Shown here piece by piece: positions 10,932 through 21,680 of a stretch of DNA of 64,000 nucleotides. Positions within the stretch are counted from its first letter, which is position 1. Each line of letters opens with the position of its first letter. The notes below the pieces were generated by a model, which saw nothing but the letters and a program-made list of their open reading frames with translations, did not search any database and was not told where the DNA came from. This DNA comes from Acanthaster planci. Lineage: Eukaryota > Echinodermata > Asteroidea > Valvatida > Acanthasteridae. The position numbers and the translations under genes are program-made. The stretch lies in assembly GCF_001949145.1 (NCBI RefSeq), contig NW_019091464.1, positions 825,794 to 889,793 on the forward strand, read 5' to 3'.

Positions 10932-11073
10932 GGGAATAAATATGTGTTTGGCCAAGGAGTATGGACACTGATAATGTCTCTCACTCGTGGCTCAGGTACT
11001 CGCTCAGGTACTCGTGGCTCAAGTCATTATTAGATACAGTCTTAAACGACTGACCAAGCACATATTTATTCCC
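10932..11073. repeat. 142-bp hairpin (imperfect inverted repeat)
   Basis: The left arm starts GGGAATAAATATGTG and the right arm ends CACATATTTATTCCC. The arms continue with lower similarity, and CTCGTGGCTCA words repeat near the centre. It is probably a small MITE or its remnant. Confidence 0.6.
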
Positions 11074-12663
11074 TAATTATATAAAATGAGGTTTGGCCTT
11101 AGTGCCCCATAATACAGTTTCTGTTATGACAAACTTTGTCGTGTACACTTTATTATATAACAAAGACGAATGGTAATTTCTTTGATTATTTATAACATCT
11201 TTTCCTATAAACACCACAGGGCTGGATGTATGTTTCCCATACCCTTGGAAAGAATTTTAATCCGTGCTGATTTACGGTTTGTAAAACTTGTAAAAAGAGT
11301 TATTATCGCGGTTAGGACTTCACAAAAATACTGTTCTTATACGAAGGTTTCCTAACCTTTTTCCTAAAAGGGTGAAGTAGAAGTTTTATTTCTTGTATAT
11401 AGAAATTGAAAGAATTACCATATCCAGGTACATCATAAATAGATACTGTAACCCCTTTTCACAGAAATAAGCCTAATGTCAGTTAAAATAAAGTGCTTCC
11501 TGTCAGTTTCATTTTACAGTTCAGACTAGCGTAATTTTTTGCGACTTTTTGTGGACACCTGCCGTGAATGGGTTGAACCTTTAAATGTACCTTAAATTGA
11601 ATCCTTAAATGCTCCTTCCTGACCCCTACACTGGATGTGTTTGCAACACTACATTGGGTACCGTTCTCTGAGAGAGTCAAATATAAAAACGCTATACTTG
11701 TCTTCAAGTGTCTAAACACCATCACTCCTTACAATACTGAGTGCAGCCCCTCCCCCCATGTTCAACCTACTCGTGGATCATGTGTATAGCCAAATAGCAT
11801 GATTGCCACATCAATCGACAAACATACACACTTTCTACCTCTCATTTGGCATTTTTGAATTGTAAATAACTACAGTGGATACAACCAACCGTCTTTTATC
11901 AGCTTCGGAGGCCACGAGAAAAAAGTGCGTCCAAGGATACCGAGTGAGGGCGAACTCCCTTTCTCTTTGCTGGAGGAACGGGTGGGCAGACAGCGAGTTG
12001 GTGCTCAAAAAGCGCCTCTGTCGTGCGATTCCCAAAAGAAATTACACTTCTCATTGAAACCTAATTTAGTAAATAGCAGACATCGAGGAAAATTAACTGG
12101 TAAATTATGCATTTATATTGTCGGTCCCTTACTCCGTGAAGTGCCCCGAATATTGAAAATTACATCTCCGTTCGTTAATCCAGTTGTCAGTCTGGTGTTT
12201 TTGACGTAAGCCAATAGCATCTTCTTATCGTTAACATATTTTATTCGACAAGTTGAAAGAAAACGCCACGATAGGAACAGTAGAGGTACCTTGTGTATGA
12301 TGGACTGCACGTACCACACAGCAATAATTCAAGCGCAGAGGTATCAGCAGGACATCACAAGTAAAGATGGAATGGGCCATGGGGTCTCTGCTGGATTTAA
12401 TAATATTGTCCTTCAGTCCGACTACAATGATCATCTTGGAGTCCAGAAAACTCCTGCAGTGCCATATTTGTCTAATGTGCGGTCTCAATTATGACTGATA
12501 GAGGTGAGGGTTTCTGTTACAGAATAAATCTTGTTAACAATGTTTATCAGAAGTAAATTGGCAATTTGCAAGACGGGTCTGCTTAGGTGTTCCGAGAAAA
12601 CTGCTTATGCTCCCAACAGGTCGACCATGAACTGACATATCACAGTTTCTGAAAGCATCATTT

Positions 12664-12765
12664 CGGTTGGGTAGGGTTTGGTAAGGTAGGGTTGCATTGG
12701 GTAGGGTAGGGTTGGATTACGTTGGATTGGGCTGGGTTGGGTATAGGGTTGTGTTTCGATGGGTT
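12664..12765 (+). repeat. Telomere-like G-rich minisatellite
   Basis: About 100 bases of degenerate GGGTAGGGTT / GGGTTGGGT units, resembling but not equal to the TTAGGG telomere repeat. It may be an interstitial telomere-like tract or a simple G/T-rich minisatellite. Confidence 0.6.
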
Positions 12766-13055
12766 GGATATTCATCCAATTATCATTTAATCAGGACGTG
12801 CCAGGGAAGGTACAGGGTTTACGATCCTCTCTTGGCGGACTGGAAAGTATAAAAAAACAGGAAAATAACATTGGAAAACAATACACCTTTCCAATCTGTC
12901 TAAGCTACTACAACCATCCCCTTTGAGCCAAAACAAGGCCTAGATCCACTCCAAGAATGTCTGCACAGATATTATGTAACGAAAGTCTCCGAAAAACAAA
13001 CAAATGAAGATCAACCAAAAATGGGAACAAGAAATAGAAACCTACAGTATCTAAG

Positions 13056-15074
13056 TATGGAGCGTCAAAAGTGGACAACCCCATTTTCTCATTTTCTGCT
13101 AGTAGATTTTCGGGATTTGGACTCTGCGTATAGCATTTTCAAAAAACGCAATTTTCCGCTAGCAGAAATTTGGATTTTATTTTAACAACTCTCGTGGCGC
13201 GTCAAAAGTGGACAACTAAAAACTTCAAATTTCCACTGGCAAAAATTACTGTCATGCTCCAAAAGTGGACAACCCCATTGTCTCATTTTCTGCTTATAGA
13301 TTTTCGGCTTTTTTGAGGTTGCACCATTCCTTTTCAAAAAAAGCCAATTGTTTGCTAGCAGAAATTTGGATTTTACTTTGACGACGGCGGGGTGGTCCAA
13401 AAGAGGACAAGTAGAAACTTGAAAGGACACTTTTCTCCCGACGTAGAAATGGAACGGTCTTAGGAACTTGAGATTGGCATCACCGGACCCAGAAAAAAGT
13501 TTTATAATGTGGACGACAGTTGGGAAGCGGCTGCCAGAGTGACAGTCCTTTGTACATGTAGTACCGCAAACTTAACTTGTGGAGCCAACCCATTGTATTG
13601 ACCCGCCGTCCATCGACGGGCATCAGGTGTCATTTGGACATTCCCTTGCTGTGATTGGTCTTTTTCATGCAACTGGTATTTCCATCTCTATATAGCCGAT
13701 TTTGTGGAAAAGATCGGGCCTTTTTTACGTTAAGGATGTGAATTTTGTGGGAGTTTAGAGGGATGATTATTCTAAAGGAAATTTTTGAAACTAGTATGTC
13801 CAAGATTAACAAAAATTATGAACTGATTATGGTGGAAGTTACTCGGAGTGGCAAAAGTGAACAACCAATTTTTTGATCTTCAGATATAAGATTTGTTATA
13901 CAATCCACCATCCATGTATTTTACAGTACATGCATATGATGACTGCTCTGGGCCGTTACTTGCAAGTTTGTGTTTTCATTGCGTTAATATCTCTTTACAT
14001 TGTCACTTTGAATCCCAGGCCTCTACTGCCCACTTGTATTGAGGACTTGAACAAAGATTTGAACGATAAATGTTAAATGAAATCTTTGGTGTCATATCAG
14101 TGACCGACTAGTGTACTGGCTGAAAGATTTATTTTCGTCGTGGCTATCCTTTTTGTTTTGTGAATTATTGGCTGAATACGTGTTTTGGAACTTGTGGGAT
14201 GTCAAAATAAATTCAGCAAGTTCAAGTTGCATTTTAATGTTTCCCATTTTACTTTCTCTATTTTCCCCTTTTTGAAAATCTTGGTTCACTTGATTAAACA
14301 GCACTAAGCTTCTTCTCTTGACATGACTTTTTCAATTCCAACCTTTTATCCTTCCACAACAAATTTTATTATACTACTAGGCATGGATACAATGGTTTAT
14401 TACAGCTAGCATCGTACAGGGGACATATCACAATGCGCTCATTTATTTAAAATGGAAATTCCCGACGGCAAGCCGCCATCGTCATTCCAATTACACGGTG
14501 CGGTGGGAAGTAGGAAGCTCGCAGTATACTATAAAGGACTGCCAGGCTTTGGACAGCCCCTTTCGTATTTGCAAGTTTCTCAATGGGAATCGTCCACATT
14601 TTTTCTGCGACGCCATCCATAAGACCCTCTACCGTTAATGTAGAGGGTCAATGACTAACCCATCTTCCAAGACCGTTCCATTCTGAGCGTAGGGAGCGCT
14701 GCGGTCGTTTCAATTTTCAACTTGTCCACTTTTGGACCACCCCGTCGTCGTCAAAGTAAAGTCCAAATTTCTGCTAGCAGAAAATTGGGTTTTATGAAAA
14801 GGGGTGGCGCAACTTAAAAAAAAAACGAAAATCTACGGGCAGAAATGAGAAAATGGAGTTGTCCTCTTTGGGAGCATCAAATGAAATTTGCCAGTGGGAA
14901 ATTGAAGGTTTTAGTTGTCCACTTTTGACGCGCCACGAAGAGTTGTTAAAGTAACATCCAAATTTCTGCTAGCAGAAAATTGCGTTTTTGAAAATGCTAT
15001 ACGCAAAGTCCAAAATCCCGAAAATCTACCAGCAGAAAATGAGAAAATGGGGTTGTCTACTTTGACGCTCCATA
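13056..15074. mobile_element. 2.0-kb non-autonomous element with ~0.5-kb terminal inverted repeats
   Basis: Outer ends are TATGGAGCGTCAAA (13,056) and TTTGACGCTCCATA (to 15,074); a TA target duplication fits. The left arm, 13,056 to about 13,560, is mirrored by about 14,530-15,074. Within each arm a ~190-base module is present twice: each module begins near AAAAGTGGACAAC and contains CTGCTAGCAGAAA-like words followed by AATTTGGATTTTA. A third weak module start lies near 13,845. The ~1-kb centre has no transposase ORF, so the element would need a partner in trans. The superfamily cannot be named from the sequence alone. Confidence 0.85.
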
Positions 15075-16496
15075 ATCAGAATGTAAATGAGACGGGTTCA
15101 TCGCAATCTGACAAGTGTAAGAAAGGGGTGCACCTGCAGCACTGGGTCGTGAGGGAAAACACGAGAAAGCAAATATTGTGCTATAAAAACTGGTTAAAGT
15201 GTGGTTTAGTGATAATATAGGTTGATGAAATGAATATTGTAATACTGAAGAATGTTATGAGGGCTGGGGCAACGAGATACAGGGTAGTACGAAGAGCGAA
15301 ATTTGCCTTTTGGTGATTTAAGCACGCGATGATTTTAAATCCGAGATGTTCTTTGGTTCACACACAAAAAGTGAATCGACATAGTTCTTTTGCTGGATGA
15401 TTTTAAACACTCTGGGTTTTTTTAAGTCCCTTCAAAACCCAGACAGACCTCGGGCAGTATGGTATATTGACGGGAGTTTATTTACATTTCTGCGTAACGC
15501 ATTTCTACTGCGAGTTTCTCCAGGCACTAGCTGGCTGCCATGGAACTAATTAAAAGCCGCGTCAATACTTCTACAGCCACATTTGTCGGATGATGCCTTG
15601 TTAAAGTTTTATTTTATTATGCGTCAATTCAGCATAATATTCAGTCAAGATTTTCCTTATAGGCGCATCTAGAGGTAGGCCTTTATACGCACTTCAAGTA
15701 TAATACGGGCGATTAACGATAGTGCGTCTCCAAGATTTTGCAACGCGTTGACTAATCACAGGGCGTGAAATCTGTCGACCGTTTCCAAACGCGCATTGAA
15801 TCGACAGATTTCGCGCACTGTGATTGGTCAACACATTGCAAGTTTTTGAAGGCGCACTGATGTGAAACGCCCGCATTCACTGCATTAGTTTCGTTCCCTA
15901 GGAAAATAAAATGTATATAGACAATGCGTATAGGTAGGGGTCGCGCTTCAAGACTGGTTTCACCGACGATACTTCGGCAACTGAATAGAGATGTGGAAAT
16001 TAAGTCTTCATTTAGTGAAAATTTAGAAACTCAGAAGCGATATCCGAAATGTGCATTGCCTGTGGTCAAAATGTACAATTGAGTATGAATGCAATATTGT
16101 ACCATCGTACAATATTTCTAACGCTAGACAGCCAGACAAGGTCGCCTTTGGGTTGATGCATACTACTCCTGTCTGTGTAAGCCTTCGTATTATGCAAATA
16201 ACCGTAATCTACTGACAGAACATCCATGGCAACGCTGTAGTCTCACTTTGATGCCATGGAAGACGTTGCAGAAACTGCCCATGCGTCATGTGTGACGCAG
16301 TAGCTAAAAGATTATCTGTTGATGGAAGGAGCGGCTCTATGTTGTTGACAGGAAAACAGGCTAGGGCCTTTATAGGTCGCCTAGTGCAACTGCCCACCTT
16401 TCATGCACGGCACTGTTACATGTCATTTGGCGGTAAAAGTCTTCCTATGTTGGATGTACTTGTATTAGATCCACATTACTGCTATTTGTTCACCCA
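15075..16496. other. Upstream flank of the GPCR gene
   Basis: Apart from the MITE at 15,702-15,877, no gene or named element was recognised. The receptor's promoter is presumably here, but I saw no convincing TATA box or initiator to report. Confidence 0.5.
15702..15877. mobile_element. 175-bp palindromic MITE, copy 1
   Basis: Nearly the whole 176 bases is one inverted repeat. The left arm starts AATACGGGCGATTAACGATA and the right arm ends GAAACGCCCGCATT. Both arms carry TTG(A/G)(C/T)CAATCACA-like and GCGCGAAATCTGTCGA-like words around a short loop. The same element recurs at 63,051-63,225. Confidence 0.85.
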
Positions 16497-17831
16497 ATGG
16501 ATGTGAACGCAAACTTCTCGAGTACGAATGCTGGACGGCCTGGCGAAGGGGGCAGCACAGTCACGCAAGCTAGTTTTGATTCCCAGTCGATCGCGAAAAC
16601 CTATGGTTGGGTTGTCTTCCAGTTGGTTTTCTACGTGCTGGTGATTGCGCTCGGCATTTTAGGGAACGGACTTATCGTTCGTGTGTACTCTGTCAAAGTA
16701 CAACGCGTCAAGACCACCACAGCTGTTCTTGTTATGGCTCTGGCCTTTTCTGACCTCGCAGTCTGCGTGTTCCGCTTTAGGAACGTTTGCATTCTCCAGG
16801 CCCACCTAACTGAAAGACCAGTCTCTGCCACCATCTTGTACCTAGAAATCCCCGACAAGTTCGTCATCGCAACTACAGTTGCGCTGACAGGGCTGATTGC
16901 ATTCGACAGGTATGATAGCGTGTGCCGCCCGAACAGACGCCTCCTCGGGCACAAGAGTGCATTGGTGGCAGCAATGGGATGCTTCCTGTTCTCCATGCTT
17001 GCAAACGCTCCGCTGGTAGTGCACATCTTGAACCCGTTTTTCCAGCCACTTCTGATCTCTTTTCTAACTCCAGTGTTTCAGGTTCTAGCTTTCTCGGTCT
17101 CGTTCATCATGATTGTCGTGTGCTACTCTAAAGTGTACTACCGAATTCGTCGGCATGTCAAAGTGGGTGTTTGTTCACTGGAGGTTCGGCCTAGGGTGTT
17201 CCTTAACGTCGACATGAACACAGAAACTCCTAAAATAGCACCGAAGCCGGCTTCGCCTCTAACTCATACTCGTCCCACTGCACGAGACACGCTTCAGTGT
17301 AGTCCGAGAGCCACGGCTGTTTCTTGCCCTAGCACTTCGACCAGTTCTGAGCTTCGCTTCTTAACATCGTTGACTATCCCCAAAGCCTTCATCGGTCACG
17401 AGACACCAACTGCTGACACCACGAGGACAACTAGTTCCACCAACTTTGCCTGGGCTGATCGCTCGACCGAGAGCCAGCCACAACAGCGTGTTCCATCTCA
17501 TCCGATTAACCGTCCAGACGGACGTCGCAAACGGCGTTCATTCCAGCGAAAGACGACCCGTATGCTGTTCATCACTAGCGTTGTCTTCATATTGACATGG
17601 TTACCCCAAGGGGTCTATGTCGGAACCCAACTATCTGGGAAGACGAGCGTCACATCCCCAGTATCTCCTGATACACTCTTCAATCTCAAACCGCTTCTTT
17701 TCCTAAACAACATGATCAATCCGGTGATTTACGGCCTGGCAAACAGAAGATTCCGTGAAGGATGCATAGACGTTCTGACGAAATTAAAGATTCGTTTTAG
17801 GCGAACAAACACAACGCCCTCTACTCCGTAA
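16497..17831 (+). CDS. Class A (rhodopsin-like) orphan G protein-coupled receptor, single exon
   Basis: An intact 444-residue ORF with seven hydrophobic segments. The start ATG gives a short N-terminus with a glycosylation site (N6-F-S). Landmarks: TM1 GN (G56-N57), TM2 LAFSD with D86 (2.50), DRY at 137-139, TM6 F364…TWLP (W368, P370), TM7 NPVIY (408-412), then helix 8 ANRRFREGC with C423, a possible palmitoylation site. Loop 3 (about 217-350) is very long and rich in Ser, Thr and Pro, ending in a basic RRKRR. Unusually, position 3.25 is Ile113, not Cys, the second extracellular loop has no Cys, TM4 lacks its Trp, and position 5.50 is Ser202, not Pro. Intronless structure and divergence resemble lineage-expanded orphan receptors of invertebrate deuterostomes. 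Ligand unknown; peptide or amine are both possible. Confidence 0.9.
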   Translation: MDVNANFSSTNAGRPGEGGSTVTQASFDSQSIAKTYGWVVFQLVFYVLVIALGILGNGLIVRVYSVKVQRVKTTTAVLVMALAFSDLAVCVFRFRNVCILQAHLTERPVSATILYLEIPDKFVIATTVALTGLIAFDRYDSVCRPNRRLLGHKSALVAAMGCFLFSMLANAPLVVHILNPFFQPLLISFLTPVFQVLAFSVSFIMIVVCYSKVYYRIRRHVKVGVCSLEVRPRVFLNVDMNTETPKIAPKPASPLTHTRPTARDTLQCSPRATAVSCPSTSTSSELRFLTSLTIPKAFIGHETPTADTTRTTSSTNFAWADRSTESQPQQRVPSHPINRPDGRRKRRSFQRKTTRMLFITSVVFILTWLPQGVYVGTQLSGKTSVTSPVSPDTLFNLKPLLFLNNMINPVIYGLANRRFREGCIDVLTKLKIRFRRTNTTPSTP

Positions 17832-20800
17832 GTGGAACACATACATGATGTGTACATAGCAAACCATAACATATATTGAGAATGACGTCGAAAGCTGACT
17901 GATAGAGCCTCACATTTTCTTTAATAGTCAACTTGCTAACACCATAAAGGGTGCCCCTCCCCCCAAAAAGCAAGGCAAAAATAACATTTCATTTCTTTCT
18001 ATGTAATTGTCTGAAAGTGTTTTTTATATCAAATCAAAGCTTTGAATATTACCTTTTCAAACCTGAAGACTTCATTTTAAATGTGATGATCCAAACACAG
18101 AGAGATAATAAGACAGCTGCTGATGATTATGTCATGCCCAGTGGGATTTACTACAGTAGTTAAAATGCTGTATTTACGTCATTTAACCCCCTTAACATCA
18201 CAAGATTGTTGGAAAGGCTCTCCGAATGAGACTACTGAATTTAAGAAGGTCCTGTCGTGCAATGTTAAACCTTTTATTTTCTATCAATAAACAGAATCCT
18301 GAAATGGTTCACAGTAGTTAATGTTATACGCAAACCGCACAAGGGGAATGGTGCTGTTTTCTCTGAAACAAATTAATTAATGCACAATTAATCAATCACC
18401 TTGTGAAATAAGTATCGGTTTTTATCGAGGTTAAAACTAGAAAGTAACCCCAAAAAGTAAAGAACACAGAAAGTTGTGTGGTAGTTCAAGATTTAAATTC
18501 ACTAGTTTCATTTACTCTTGTATGAAAGACAAACGAAACCTCCCCTGGATAGAACAGAAGTGAGTTGTGTTTTAACTGACAATATCTCTGCAACACAACA
18601 TGAGCTTCAAATGACATTTTCATGATAAATAGAAAACATATATAAGCTTTATTGAAGCTAATAAAAAATTCTTTTGGGAGAAAATAAATGTTACTTTTGG
18701 ATTACATCTTGGGGGGGGGGTTACATCTAGACATTGAGTTGCAATCGACTGCGTATGTTTGTTTAAAGTCATTCGTTTCATGTCGGTTTTCCTCTAAAAC
18801 CGTGACACAGTCATGCGTTATTGATGTACTCCCGATAATCGTGATGGTTACGGAACCGACACAACAGTCTCAGAAAACATGCACCAAGGAGAAACGCTTT
18901 CCAGCACGAGAGTGGATGTCAGTAATATAAAGCAAAATGGAATCATTTCTTGTTTCAGTCGAATTTTTACGTTTGAAGATGTTCATCAAAACAAATCATA
19001 GTTTGGTAAAGGTTACCGGTACTGAAAAACAAGCCAATCAATTTATATTAGTGTGCCTAGTTACCCCTGTCAGTCATGTATGACTTAGGAACGGAATGCA
19101 TGATGTACACAAACCTAACCCAAAAAGGCATTGGGAATAAACTGCAAATAAATAATGTACCTTTATATTTTCTTAATTGATCAACGTATGTATATACGTA
19201 AATGTATGTTTGTGACGATACGGAATACAATGGCGGGAGATGCGTAATACTAGTGGAAATGCACGGTAATCAGTACATAATTGTACGACGTTGGTTCAAA
19301 GTCATTTTTCACTTTTTATCAGATGTACCCCGAATAGTTATAGTCTCAGATTACCTGCACCGAGTAGAAATACTTTCAGCGCAGCAGTAAATGGCAGTAA
19401 TGTGACACAAAATGCATCATTCCATGTTTCAGTTAATTATAGGCCTACGTGTGGAAATTTTCATTTTAAAAATAGAGTAAGGCTGCTGAAAAACAAAGCC
19501 ACATAAGTTTTATGCAGCAATAAATACACGTAGTTGCCACACCCACTTCAGAGGACCGTTACACAATATGAAAAGAGTGGTGTGGTGAACTAGCCTCCCG
19601 AGATGGTCCATGGGAAATTTATTTCATTACACCTCATCAATAATGCTGAGCAATTTGTAGCACGTCATCAGCAGATTTCGCCACGCATCCGGGAACTGAA
19701 TAGGTGGCATCATGGTGGATGCAGTCCACTAATTCAAGTGAGAATTTCTGGCCAGCTCATTGGTATGAAAAGTACCGGATATACCCCCGACACAGTTTCT
19801 TTTGAAACAGGAGATTTTTGCCCCCCCCCCCAAATGGAGAGACTGTGTAAATCTTGGCCAGGATCAACTCCTGGTCCTCAGTGCCGGAGAAAGTTGAGGG
19901 ATGCCGCTTGAAAATGACTGCATGCAGACTTCGGAAATATCACTTGTCGGGGGGTGATTTTGTTTTGTGTGAATAATTAAAATTAACCAACAAGAAATTT
20001 AAAAGAAAGTTAAAGATTAAGAACAAGACAATAATTTCACTTTTTCGGCCGAAACCCAAGGAATGTTGGTAATATTGAGCCCTGAAAAATGCTGATTTTA
20101 CACTGTTTCACTGGGGCGTGAATTGGTGGACTGCACCTTAGGAGTACCAAAAATTCCCTCTGGAACCTGCCTCGCATAGACATGTAGTCTGTGGCATGTA
20201 ATCTCAACAGAACCAGTTTGTTGTAGTTCTTGCCAGACACGCTGAACTAAGGGTACAGACGAGTAAATAAACTGCCATAGACAACAGTGATAAATATCCC
20301 CACTTTATAAAAAAAATCAGGAAAAATACAAGTTTCACAGGTGTTCAAGACACATAGGCCTATCAAAAAAAGCTCACTTCCTCATCTTTCATTTTCCTTT
20401 CAATTTTCAGTGGCTTGAGTGATGACTTTTGAAGATATTTCTCTCCAGAGAAAAGCACCCCATAAAACAGTAATGAGGCCTATCGCCATTTTGAAAATTG
20501 ATGCCTACACTCCATTGCAAAATAGAGCAGTTTGGAGGGCTCCGTTTGGTCCAATACTTTCAGAAATACAAGCTGGCAGTCCCGCCCCTGGATTTCCTCC
20601 GCCTTCTTTACAAACCACACAGTCCACGTGCCACGAAACGCTCTAAAACGCTGACTCTGCGCCAAAAACACACAAAACTCGCGTGCACATGCGCGGCACA
20701 TGAATATTCGGTGACGGTTTTTAATCGGATTTTATCGGTACCCAATATGCGCACGACAGTCGCTGCTCCAGAGCTGACAACTCACTTAACACTAACTGAA

Positions 20801-21182
20801 TAAGGGAACGACTTTACTCGAATGTTAGCTGAACTTTATTCATCAAAAGGCAGCCATCGAAAGACATGCATATACCTGGCAAATCGGACGACTTTTCTCG
20901 AATGTTAGGGAAACTTTCGTTTGAATTAATCAGCTGCAGATGTAACTAAGCATGCGCCGTTGCTCTGTACGTGTGCGCCTTATGCAAAGGACGCACTGAC
21001 ATTGGCGTATGCTGTACTCGAGTGTTGCATTAAGATTTTATTTTAGAGAACAGTGGTAAAATTTGCTTGTAACCACCTGTCTTTCTTTGCCGATTGGGGG
21101 TGCACTTCAGCTCTGGCCGGATACTACCTTGATTGCCTACGGGAATTATACAAATAATGAATGTATATGGATGCACTGAACC
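17832..21182. other. Intergenic sequence
   Basis: No gene is supported. Notable simple tracts are a G run at about 18,711-18,720 and a C run at about 19,820-19,831. A short inverted match (GATGCAGTCCAC… at 19,720 against …GTGGACTGCACC at 20,128) and a repeated CGACTTT(A/T)CTCGAATGTTAG at about 20,809 and 20,888 are too weak to define elements. Confidence 0.55.
18286..18291 (+). terminator. Candidate poly(A) signal of GPCR gene
   Basis: AATAAA about 455 bases after the stop codon. It is a hexamer match only. Confidence 0.35.
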
Positions 21183-21680
21183 NNNNNNNNNNNNNNNNNN
21201 NNNNNNNNNNNNNNNNNNNNNNNNNNNNNNNNNNNNNNNNNNNNNNNNNNNNNNNNNNNNNNNNNNNNNNNNNNNNNNNNNNNNNNNNNNNNNNNNNNNN
21301 NNNNNNNNNNNNNNNNNNNNNNNNNNNNNNNNNNNNNNNNNNNNNNNNNNNNNNNNNNNNNNNNNNNNNNNNNNNNNNNNNNNNNNNNNNNNNNNNNNNN
21401 NNNNNNNNNNNNNNNNNNNNNNNNNNNNNNNNNNNNNNNNNNNNNNNNNNNNNNNNNNNNNNNNNNNNNNNNNNNNNNNNNNNNNNNNNNNNNNNNNNNN
21501 NNNNNNNNNNNNNNNNNNNNNNNNNNNNNNNNNNNNNNNNNNNNNNNNNNNNNNNNNNNNNNNNNNNNNNNNNNNNNNNNNNNNNNNNNNNNNNNNNNNN
21601 NNNNNNNNNNNNNNNNNNNNNNNNNNNNNNNNNNNNNNNNNNNNNNNNNNNNNNNNNNNNNNNNNNNNNNNNNNNNNNNN
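21183..21680. other. Assembly gap (498 N)
   Basis: A run of N. The sequence just left of it (about 21,088-21,127, GATTGGGGGTGCACTTCAGC) recurs in similar form at about 30,020-30,058, next to a single N at 30,016, so an unresolved repeat probably caused the gap. Confidence 0.95.

Larger units (their letters stand above)
9859..13055. other. Intergenic sequence
   Basis: No gene is supported. Contents: 3' UTR of ANKRD45, two related ~85-base segments (10,565-10,650 and 10,826-10,911, both with GGAAATTTATAACTTTTTAA), a hairpin element at 10,932-11,073 and the telomere-like patch at 12,664-12,765. Confidence 0.6.

Noticed and set aside
16631-17026. 131-residue - strand frame
   Set aside because: Antisense shadow of the GPCR.
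19603-19911. 102-residue open frame on the + strand
   Set aside because: Crosses a homopolymer C run and has no recognisable domain.
19718-20140. Inverted match around GATGCAGTCCAC / GTGGACTGCACC
   Set aside because: About 20 matching bases with no extension into the flanks; it could be chance.
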